DNA of 64,000 nucleotides from Lingula anatina (lineage: Eukaryota; Brachiopoda; Lingulata; Lingulida; Lingulidae). Within the stretch, counting starts at the first letter, position 1. Each line of letters starts with the position of its first letter. The stretch spans positions 109,681 to 173,680 of the forward strand of contig NW_019775749.1 of the NCBI RefSeq assembly GCF_001039355.2, read 5' to 3'. Shown piece after piece: positions 48,390 through 60,625 of this stretch. A program made the translations under genes and the position numbers. The notes beneath the pieces were generated by a model. It searched no databases. It was not told the origin of the DNA and saw nothing but the letters and a program-made list of their open reading frames with translations.

Positions 48390-51061
48390 ATTAAAATGAC
48401 ATTTTCTTCTTATTCGTATTTTTTAAAACCATGTTGACCACCCCTCATTTTGAAAAAGACAGACTTCAGGGGTACTGGTTACTGTCAATGTTGTGGTGCA
48501 AACCTGATCACAAGCATATAATCGTCCAAGGAAAAGAAGTTAAAAACTTGCCATAGTTCTTTTCTTGGTCAATTAATGTCTGCAATTATATAAAAGCAAT
48601 TAGTTTAACTTGAGACTGTTATCTGTAGTCTTGATACAGTTATGTACTCTACCCTTGATACCATTTCCTAAATTATAGTATCTTTCTTATTGGTTCAAGC
48701 CAAGCAATGCTTATCTGAGCAATGGCTATGTCAAAAACAAAAACCACAAATCAATTGCAGAATATTTCTATTTGTTGCATTTCAAGCTCCATCATCATAT
48801 TATACAAGATAAATTAACAAAAAATCATAATAAAATGAATCACAGTCCATTATTTACATGATTATTAATGAAATCTGATGAAATCAGTATCAGAGCTAAG
48901 ATATCATTACTAATTGACCATGACGTCAACATCAGAGCTGACCATGATGTCAACACCTGCTATAGGTAACCTATATAGTAAATTATTCACATAAATATGT
49001 ATACCCTTAATGTCATATGGACATACCTTGTTTTATGGTGACACGGATTTTGGTTTACTTATACTGTGCCCATTTGGTTGTAAAAGTATCTTTCTCCATC
49101 ACATGTTGGAGGCCCAACCTCTTCAAAAACGTTTGCATTTTTCCAGTGTTTGGGAGATCATGAAATATGTTTACAGCTCTTTTTTTACCAGCTTTTAAGC
49201 CTTAAGAATTGTGCACCAACTTTTCGTAAATTTTTTCACCCTTTCTCTATCTCAAAAAGAAATCCCTGTACCTTTGATTGCAAACACAATATTGATTAAT
49301 TAATTAACAATGACCCAATTTCTCAAACATCTCTAAACTTCAAATAAATATATCCAGGTTGCACACATACTAATTTTGCACTAGTCCATAATAAGTCTAG
49401 ACCTGGAATACTCTGCTTATCACTAATCACACAAGGCAGAGGCTTCCACACAAACTGATGTCCAGTTGATGTCCTGTATATGTGTCTATAATATATCTAT
49501 ATGTATATAATTACATATGAATAGACTTGGTAGATAGGAATGACAAATAATGAGAAATAGACCTCATAAAAAAGGTACACAACCAAGGCAGGTCATAAAA
49601 TTCACCAGCAGCAAGAAGCTGCTTGTCAATGGCAGACAGAGATATAGCAAGCACCAAGGTAAATTGCATATGTGTGTCTATGATAATAAATACTATCTAA
49701 CGTACAGAACATATAGTATTCATTTATAATAAAGTATGGTCACAATTACTACTCTGGGGTACACAACGGTGGTCTCCACTGTAATCATATAGTTCTTAAA
49801 TTGTTCTATACAAAATCTGACTGTTGCTGAAAATAAATTGTGAAAAGCATAAGTCATGTCATGCCATACCAAAGAATCAAAATATCCATTTAAGTAGAAC
49901 ATAATCATCATGGGGGGATTTTGTACCTTTTATATATATTGAAGGCCTCTTAAAGTAAGTGCGTTTGACAAAAACCTTTTATATCACAAAAGAAGTAATT
50001 TCTAAGTTGACATGCTTGTCACAGGCTTCAGTGAAACAATAAATCAATACATACATCCAATACAGTAGAGCAAAACTGCACTTTAAAACTGTTCTCAGTA
50101 TGAAAACTGCAATATGTTTTTCACACTGACTAGGCTAGTTGGAATGGTTTCACAGCAATTTTTACTTCTGGGTAAATCATGAAATCAGTAAGGCATTCAG
50201 ATAGATAGGTGGCACTGCAGGCACCCCAGTACTCAGCTCTTGTAATGCTGGGTAAAATTAATTTTTGAGATCTTTCAGTTTTCACCTCAATTAAATAAGT
50301 GTATGACAACCATTTCTAACAAACAACTTGGTAAAATGTCCTCTATATTGCACACCCCTCAATTACTTCAATCCAAAAAAGTGTTTTTTATTACAATGCT
50401 CCTAACTATTGTCTAAACATTAATATAATTTTGTGCAACAAATTTGTGACAACATCATATTGATGAGCAGACACATGATTTTGTAATTATAAAATAATTT
50501 AGGTACCTTTTCTTCAAATACACCTTTTGTGGCAAACCTTATTTTAAACATTTTAATTTTGCTACCATTAGATTAACCCTTTTTTTTCCTAACTTCCTTT
50601 TTTCCAAGTCTCAAACATATTCATGAAGCATACAATTTTTGTGAACAGTGCTGACCAGTGCTACACAGGCATATCAATCCAGGCACAATAACCTTGATAG
50701 GCACAGGAATCCTATGTCTACTTGACAGTGGTCAGTGTTATCCTGTCGCTTCTGGACAGTGATCAGTGCTAAGAGAATAGGCACAGTCTAACTTGGGATT
50801 GGATAGGATCATCACCAGCCCTCTGCCCAATTACTGGCTTTTTTTACAGATAGATTCTGTCTTTAACTACAATACACATTCATTTACATAATTGACAATT
50901 ATCACTGTACATAATTTGTCACCTGGCTTGTGAAAAAAGGTCACTTCCCAACTCTGCTCATCATTTGACATTCAAAAGCACCATGGAATTTCAAAGCTAT
51001 GCTCAGAACTCCAACAGTATTGCCAGCATCTCTCCCTCTTTCTTTGTTGGATAAAAATCCA
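48390..51061. other. Convergent interval: CEP152 3' end and MYO5 3' UTR
   Basis: No conserved protein on either strand. The right part should be the 3' UTR of the minus-strand myosin. A minus-strand AATAAA near 50386-50391 is one possible poly(A) signal. Two 24-bp near-repeats (TGACCATGAYGTCAACA) sit at 48915-48960, and imperfect (G)ACAGTGGTCAGTG repeats near 50640-50780. Confidence 0.5.
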
Positions 51062-54000
51062 TTACAATTTTTTCAAGAAATTAACATTCAGGGTCTCTGG
51101 CACCTGTATTGTTTCCAGCCCCAGGTTGGAGGGATTAAAGGGGAAAGTCACCGGGAACATTTTCTTAGTGTCCATTAACAGATTCCCTGCTTGGTTGGCT
51201 TGGCGGGTTTTCTTCAGTTGCTCCTGTATCTTCCGTATGAATGCTATCGGCACGCGTTCCTCAAACTCGTCCACAGGGGTGTAGAGATTTAGGAGTTTCA
51301 CAATCTGAAAAGAAATGTAAGAAGAAAATGAAGCTGAATACAGCTAGATTGTTTTTAGCTGCAAAGAGAGCATAGAACACTGACCACCTGCGTCTTCGAC
51401 TCATTTAATTTATACATTTTTTCGCCTCCTTTAATTGGTATATGAAAACAAAAGCTGGTCCTCAAAACTAGAGGAAAGTACTGACCGATATTACTGGCAA
51501 TGAAATTACCAAGCATCAATAATCATCATTGTAAAGAAAGCTATCTTTTCTAAATTAATAACAATGCAGAATAACTTGAGTACCTGTGGAACAGAGAGTG
51601 CTGAACACATGTCACATATACTCTCCACATCAGCCTCAGTCTTCCTGGCCTGCAGTAACTGGGATGCCTGGATAATCGGCTCCAGCTGCTCGGCCGCCCC
51701 ACAGTCCTGGAGGTGCTGGTCTCGTAACCATTGCTCTATATGGCTGATATTATACCTGGGGATAAACAACATATATAGGGTATAGACTGACATATTTAAG
51801 TTGTTAAGTGCCTCCCAACAGTCTTGTAAGTGCCAATATTTCTACCTCTGGTCAAGATCACTGCTGGTATAATCGGGTCTAGTGTTTACATAGCATATCT
51901 TTGTATAAAAATATAACATGAATTTAGTTACATCAATAAACTTTTTGATTGTATGTTAAATTCTGGGTTCATTAAGACTACTTCATATTTTCATATATAA
52001 ATGTATATGTATAAGAAATTATAAGAAAACTATTCAATATGATAAAAAAAAATAAAATTACCTTATCTGCATCCCTTTAGACCAGTTAGACAAGTCTTTC
52101 CTTAATAATAAGTTGTTTAATGCCACAGCACAAACATAATAATAAAGCTGAAAGAAAAAGTTCACCAGAATTACACACAAATTACAAACTTATGAATACA
52201 CAGTAAACCGCTATGTGAAGTATTCACTTATGAATATCTAATCTTTGATGCTTCTATTCTGACAACTGACTAACAGCTCCTATGCAAAAACAGATGTAAA
52301 TATCTGTATGTACAGTTATAAAGAAATCACCCTAACCTGTTTGAAAACCTGCTTCACCAGTTCAGGGTCCAGAGCATGTGTCTTAAAGATTTTCAAAAAG
52401 GTGCCCAACTGAAAAATAACAGAAATTATCATTTAAATTATCATCATACCTGTTCATTTGTTTTATTTCACATATTTCTTAAAATGGCTCAATGATAAAT
52501 TCAGAATTCAAAATTCCACATAATATTACTGTTCCACAAACATAAACTGAGATCCATGTGATAAGTGATAAAAGTGCTTAAGGATGAACTTACAGCTTTC
52601 ATGACCATGTCCAAACTCTTGGTAAAATCATCCAGCTGCCTGGCATTACTGGTAGATCTTCCTCTCATTCCTGTAGGTTTGCTACCAGTTAAACCTGCTA
52701 TTGCCTCATGTTCTAGCAATCCATGAACTAAAATAATGTTAAGTTATATTATTAGTTGATATTACTTTCACTCCTGGCAATGGCTTGATGTTGCTGTTAA
52801 AAAGCCACTGAAATGGTTAACACAGCTTATGTCTACAAATCTAATACACCATTAACATGAACAACCAAAATAAGTAAAAAAAAAAAAAAATCAAAATTTC
52901 TGGCAAAGGGACGGTGTTCCAGCAACTTGAAACACCCTGATTTAAGAATCCAAAAAATTGCCGAATATCACGAGAATCCCCTACCTATCATAGGCTGTAA
53001 ATTGTCCTGCAATAACTTGGTCAGTGTCTGGTATATCCACACAGCCAGGTCACTCAGGACTTGCCTGTACTCGGACAGGTCAAAGTTGCGCAGACAATGC
53101 TCATTTTGTTTTGGAGTATTTTCAGTTTGGAATGCCTGGAATGGAAAGAAGGTGAAAACTTAACAAGAGCCAAGATGGCAGTGCAATAGGCCATTGTAAA
53201 ATATACCTAATTTAATGCACACCAACTCAGCAGCTTATTTGGTTATATGTCTTTACTTCAGTCTTCATGTTTTTGCCAGCCACATGGTAACAATACTACT
53301 TTAGTTATACCTTGTCTCCACTGTATTGCTTGAAGTTGTGTAGAAGTCTACAGGTGTTTGCAAGCCACATGGTGACGCTCTCCACATCTTCATGGCGTTT
53401 CTGGAAACAAACCCATAACAACTTTTTCATAAAGAAATTAAAAAAAAGACACTATCCTGCTTTTTAACATTGTTCCATTTCAAGAGCTGAAGCAACTTTT
53501 TAGATCTTCATGTGATTTGCAAATAAGACAATCTTTTTGGAAGAAATAGATCATTTTAAAAAATTCACCGTCAATCTGAAATAATCACCTTGACAACTCT
53601 CTTTATTCCATTGATGACATTAGTGAGCAGACTTCTGACCTTCTCATCATCATTGATGTAGTCTGTGTGGCGAATACACATGAAGAAGACATAGGCTGGA
53701 AGACCTGGCAGACAGCTCCCTGCTACCTTGGGGCTCAGTTCTGAAAGACAAGGAATGCAAATTGTGATAATATGGGATGCCAACTTGTACACATAGTTAT
53801 ATACTACATGTCAACTTGTACACAAAGCCACATAATACAATAACACATGCCAAATTGTACACAATGTGACACTGGATACCAACCTGTATACAATCATATT
53901 GTGATGCCAAATTGTACACAATGTGACACTGGATACCAACCTGTATACAATCATATTGTGATGCCAAATTGTACAAAATACAATAGGATCCTACCAATAT

Positions 54001-57000
54001 GCAAATTCCCAATTAACTGTTATGAAAAGTTCCTCATGAAAAGTTCACCAACATTTCTACTGATATCCTGTAGTAATCAACACACTTCTTTCTTACACAA
54101 AATGGTACAATCATTTCACTAACCCTGAGTAAGATATATAATCTCTTGTCAGCAATGGATGAAAAACAATACCTTGAATCAGGTTTTTGATGAGGAGGGG
54201 TTCATCCTCTTTCCTGTATTCCAGCATTCCCATGTATTCCCGTTCTCTGTGGCGGACACTGGCAACACTGGTGCTACGTTCAAAGTCTGGATTCTCTTTG
54301 GCAATTTCTTTCTCCACCTCCGCCATGATGTCGGCCCCTAGAAATAAGAAACATAAATAGAGTAATTGTTCATAATCTTTATACCTCAATTATTACAAGC
54401 AATTTAATTTTAAAATGAGATTAATGTTACTTTATTAATCATAAATATACAACCAATTAATTTTACTCAAATTTTGTGAATTTTCAGCTTTGTTTAAAAA
54501 TATTTACGTGCATTGGCAAATTTACACTGTGCATAAAAAAGTAATAATATCCAATGGGTACAAGAGTCATAGTTCTTCAGAAAAAACATAAATCCTGAAC
54601 TACAAATTTTGTGCTTATAAAATCTTTTGCTTCTCTCCAAATGTTTCAATAAAGTGAATTACACAGACCTTTTATGTTTATACATTTATGTGCTTGGAAG
54701 TAGATAGACTTAATACATAGTTTATAGTGTTAGCAATGGTCAATGTCTGATGACATCATGAGCTTGGTTATTCTACCACCCAGAGACCCCCCCGGTCTCT
54801 TAAGATGTTATATATAAAGGGATCTTTATCACCTGGGAATTAATGAGGGAACCTGTGTGTATCTTTTACACTAGGCACAATAGTATAATATTAATTGACA
54901 TTTATGTCTACTAAAAAGGAAGAAATTAATTTTTATTTTGTTTGGTTGCTTTAGAAAGAAAATAAGAAAACTAAATACATTATGCCAAACTTTCTAAAGT
55001 GCTATGAGCATTCAAAGAAATTCAATGCTTCTCAAAACTATTCTGAAAGAAGTTAGCTATTCTATAGAGATGTTTTCATTTCATATGTTTATGCCATAAA
55101 CTTTGCCTTTTCAATAAGGAAGTATTGGAACAAACAATTTTCCCGGTTGATTGGGGGCATACAAGAATGTTAATTAAGTAAGATATTTTATCAAACAAGA
55201 ACCAAGAGATAACCAATATAATAATTAAGTTATATGCAAACAGAAATAACTAGTGCCGATTATATGATAACTTTCTATAAATAAAAATTCAAAAAAGATA
55301 AACATGCTGAGACTTGTAAGACAAAACTATCCCAGACCATGTGACTGGGATAGCCATGTGACTGGGATAGCCACATGACTGGGATAGCCATGGAATAAAA
55401 ACATGCAGGTGTGATCTTACCAACAAGCTCTTCACCAGCAATGGCCTGGGTGCTGCCTTTATTCAAGCAAAATTCACAAATTCTTTACGACAGAGACAAA
55501 TGGACAGAGTTAACAAGCATATCACATCACACCAGACTGCTTTTGTAAAAGAAGACTTGTCACCATATACTTTACTTTAAAAAGACTCCATATTTTAACA
55601 TTTACACAGGTAGTTTCAATGCTAAATAGTCCGTAACATTTCCCTTTTACTTTAAAACTTGCATTCAAGGCATACCTTGTGCAACATCTCCAGTCTTTAA
55701 TCTCTTGGCGTAAAGCTTGAGGGCTTTCTTCAGTCTATGGATCTGCTGTTGTTGCTTCTCAATCTGTTCTCTCAGATCCTACATAAAAAAAATTTGAAAA
55801 TAAACCAAATTTTGAAATAAAAATAAGAAGGAAATACAGCAATCGAGCCCGACTCCCCTGTCTCAAAAAAAAAAAAATCACTTCTTGGTTTTGAATAAAT
55901 AGTGTAAGTTTAATTGTAAAGGTCAAAGAAATAATGGGTTAAAACAAGGCCCTCACCAGGTTTTCCGAAGTGAGTCTTGTGATCTCATGCTGCATGCAGG
56001 CTTCAATCTTTGCCTCTGGTGACAGGGAGAGGTTCTGGAAGAATAGGCATGAACAGTCAATACTGTCATGATAGCTAGGTTCTGGAAGAATAGGCATGAA
56101 CTGTCAATTCTGTCATGAATACCAGGTTTTGAAAGGATAGACATGAACTGTCAATTCTGTCATGAATACTAGGTTCTGGAAGGACAGACATAAGGCAGGA
56201 ACTGTAAATATCAACATATCAGAGCAACAGCCCGCATCTTATATCATATCAGTTTATATTGAACGGTTATATGGCATCACTAAAATTCACAAGTGACCTT
56301 TACAACCTTAATGTATTGTGCATTCATCTTTACACAAGATACTGGGTTCACTGCTTTCAACTGCCGTAACTTGCTATATTATCATCATAACAATTATAAG
56401 AATTTATTTTATAATGAACACATTCATTTAGCTTAAACATGCAGTTTGCAGGTTTCCAATATATATTAGTTGTCTCCTCGACAAATAAAGTGTGTTTTGG
56501 TCAATCATGCAGCTATCTTTAAATTGAAATAAAACACCTTAACCATTAAATAAATAGGGAATTTGAAAATACTTTATAAGTTATATGAGACCATGTTGAA
56601 TTGATTCTGGTTCAAATCAGTAAATACTGAGCAAGTTAGTTAAGGTTTTGGAAAAACAGAACTCCACTGTTAATGAAGGCAACATGAATAAGGTACTTTT
56701 TAATTTTAATTATAAAAGAAAATATTAGCAATATTTAGTAACCTAGTTTGAACTGAAAAGAAATAACTAAGAAATTTACCGCAACACCTCGCCAAGGAGA
56801 AAATAAAATGTGCATGCAACTGGGATATTTAAGTGAGAGAAGCCATGTTTAGACAGGAATGCCTTCCAAGTAATCAACAACATCTTCATCAGCAGTTTGA
56901 TAAAATGTGCTGACTATTTTAAAATTGGAACTATTCCATCTAAGCATAGTTTTCTGCAAGCTGATATCTATGTCAACCATTGGGCAATGAAACTGAAAGT

Positions 57001-58245
57001 AAAATTAAAAAGTGCTGACACCTATTTTTATTTTCAGTCAACAGAAATGAAAGTGAAAGTATCCCATGCATATACCTACACTTGCTACCCTGTTCAGCTG
57101 CATACACATTTGACAGGAAAGACAAAAGTTCAGAGATAAGAAAGCTCTCCATTAAAGATTCCCATTCTATAATTACAGTTTTTATATAGAACTTTCGGGG
57201 TTTATAAGCACAACATTCAATTTGCATATCTAACACAAAGATAAGTGATTAACTGTTATTTGAGCAAGAAATTAAAAGGCGTAGTTAATCCTCAAAAGCC
57301 TAAGACACAACACTAATTCGTTCAAATCCCGCACAGAGCCAAGCAAATCAAAATGTCTAAAAGGAATGTCCTGTGAGAGTATTCATAGTGCAACAAATAA
57401 GTTTGTATCTACATCTACAGCAAGTTTAGTGTCAAACACTGCTTTTAAGCTTAAGCTACAAATTTCAGTGTAGAATGACAGCCAGCCATTAAGTCACTAC
57501 ATTTATCTACCTGTCCAATCAGTTTCTGTTGCCTGTCATTGTCCTGCTTTAGTTCAGTGAGTTCATGCCGCAGTTCTTTCTCCATCTTTCTGTATTTATT
57601 CTGAAGCTTGTCTATCTGCTCTTCTTGCATTCTGAAAACATAAATATTAACACGTGTTGATGCCATGGTGTGCTTACTGACTCTTTATCAATGTCTCACA
57701 TTATCAAAGCTTTTAATCTGAATGACACGGTCACTGAATTTTGGTCATTTTGCAATTAATAATACAACAAGTACTCCAGTATTATTTTGCAAAACTGTAA
57801 TTATTTTGATAGGGTTACAAAGAAACATACTTCAGCAGTTCTTTCTGAGTTTTATAAGCCATGGCCAGCTCCCCATCCTCATTCAGTCTGTCTACATCTC
57901 CCTCATAGTTCTCCTTGGCAACAGAACTCTGGTCCCGGCTCCTGTTGACCAGTAGCGCTCTCAGCTGGATGCATTCTTCACGCCTTCTCTCCAACTCATC
58001 TGCCATAGCTTCAAATTGGTCTGATTGGACAGAAATTTTTTTGATTATTATAACAAAAAATTTACAGCTACATAAAATCATGAAAAGCATTATTATTATC
58101 ATTATTATTTTTTTTATTATTATTATTCAGGCATGATACCAGTCCTCACTGAAAAAGTAGGATTTACATGATTCACTGGATTTGCACAATTCACAAGAAG
58201 GACCCAAATGACCCTGAAAGGGTCGAAATGCCAACAAAAGTTGGA

Positions 58246-58296
<51 letters not shown>

Positions 58297-60594
58297 GTGG
58301 GGCTAGCTAAATCTACAAGTTAATACCAATCAACATATGATAATATTTCCTTTTATTCCAATCTATTTGCTTTACCCATGAATTCTTTCCCAGCTACATT
58401 GGACCCTCTTCTGGAAAGATCTACACTCTCTTCAAACTTGGAATTCATAGCGACTGCTGCTCTGAGGCGCTGAAGTTCCTCCTTCATCTTTGTATTCTCA
58501 ACTTCCAACTCCTGGTTCTGGAATAACAACAGCTGACAATTACCCACCATATTTTATAACCACTGATAAACCCCGAGACTTATGCCAGCAGAAAATCCTA
58601 GCATAAATCACCAATCTGACGGTGCTGCCTCTGGTCTTTACTTGGTTAACATTTATATATACTGCTGTGACTGTGGTGTAAACTTCCATACTTACACAGA
58701 CAAGTCTAAACTCTACAATACAGCTCAATCTAAAATCATCAAACGAAGAGAACAAAACTTTCTAGACATTACAAATGTTGAGAAATGTTTTCCTTTCTTC
58801 TTCAGAATAAATCATAAAACACATGCCACATGCCACACCTTGATGGCCTCGTACGCCTCATCCCCCAGCATCCCCAGCTTGGAACCAGCCCTGGGTCTCT
58901 CCTGCTGGTCCTCATCCAGTAACTCCTGGAGCCGAGCCCTCTCCTTCTCCAGGTCCTTCACTCTGGTCTGTAACTTGATCATAAGACCCACATCCACCTT
59001 CTCTGCATCTTTCTGGAATAGGAAACAATGTTATGGATGTTAGTTGTGGGTTTTAATAGCTGCAGCTTACAAAACAGGCAGTCAACTGTCCCTTATTCAC
59101 TTACATAAAAATATGTCATTATGGTCCAGTTTGTGTTAAGATATCATGGAAGGAGTGCAGGAGAGGTTACATTATCAAAGCCTATAACTTGTTTGGGAGC
59201 AGGTTCAAATCAATCTTTGGATAATTTATCAGACTTCTAGACAAAAAATATAACAATTCTGATTATAAACAAAAAAGAGCTTCAAATACATTCTAAATGA
59301 CCAAATATAGGACATAATTTTTGCAAACCTTTTCATCCATGCTGTTCCTAGATGCAGATCTTTCTTTCTTCTTGCCTTCTGCTGAGCTAGGGCTGAGCAA
59401 CTGGCTGCTATCTTTGTTTTTACTGGCCACAGTCTCCGTAGTCTGGTTCCAGTGCACAGCTTCAATACTTTCACGCACTCCTGTATCTTCTTTTTTCCTC
59501 TCTGTGCCATAACCCTGGTCCTGACAGATAACAGAAAATGTTATGTCAATTAAATTAATATATTATGACTTTTTTTCACATTTCCATTACCTTGTTTAAT
59601 TCTAAGTACCAAGGTGTTCCACAATTATTTTGCAACTTACCAGTCATATCTGAATAAATGACTTCCAAATACCTGTAACATTTCCTCTTAAATTCAGTTA
59701 ACATGAGAAAAAAAAATTGGTTCAGCAAAGCCTGAGAGGTGTTCCAGGAACTTCTCTACCATTAAAAGAATATACAATACTGAATTGCACTCCTCCTCTC
59801 TGCCCAGCCACCTCCTTACCTCCTCTCCTGGCTGTACCCCATTCATGGCCTTCTCTGCCAGCTCACTCTCATCCTTCTCCTTCTCAGAAGCAGATGTCAT
59901 CTCTGACTCCAGGCTGATCCCACTGAGGTTGGACAGGTTTCTCCTGTGTCCAAGCTGTAACAAGTCTCTCTGAGGACTGGTCAGATCCTGCATAGTTATC
60001 AAGGAGATAAGACATTAGAACCTGCCCAGTTACCAAGGAAATTAGACATTATGTCCTGCATATGGTTACCAAGGAATTAGACATCACGTCCTGCAGTTAC
60101 CAAGGAGATTAGATATTATGTCCTGAACAAAGTTTCCAAGGAGATTAGACATTATATCCAGCATAGAGTTACCATGGAGATAAGACATTTAACTTAGCTG
60201 AGGTTCATTTGATGCAAAACATGATAATAATGTATAAACATTATAAAGACAAAAGGAGATTAGATATATACACGAAAAATATAAGTTTAAGATGTGGATT
60301 TTTACTTCATCAAAAAATTTTGTGATTAAAAAGGTATGATTATCAGACTAAATCGGCAAATATTTTCTTGCAGTGATATCTGATATATGCACTGTTGAAT
60401 CTGTAGTAGCAAGTAGCATTTATGATTTAATGTGACATACATGAAAATATTAAAACTGTATGTGAAAAACCTTTGACCTAAAAACAACCTTTTCTCCACT
60501 ATCTCAGCCTCAATTGAAATTAAGAAAATCAAGTATCAACAAATATGAATAACACGGAATATTTCATAAATATAACTATGAAGTGTTTATTTTT

Positions 60595-60625
<31 letters not shown>

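Noticed and set aside
57290-57345. tRNA-like GTTCAAATCCC motif
   Set aside because: B-box resemblance only. No A-box, anticodon arm or acceptor stem could be paired.
58200-58245. Possible hammerhead-ribozyme-like core (CTGAA...CGAAA) before the ATT repeat
   Set aside because: The invariant CUGAUGA and GAAAC core is not present; it is only a short hairpin.
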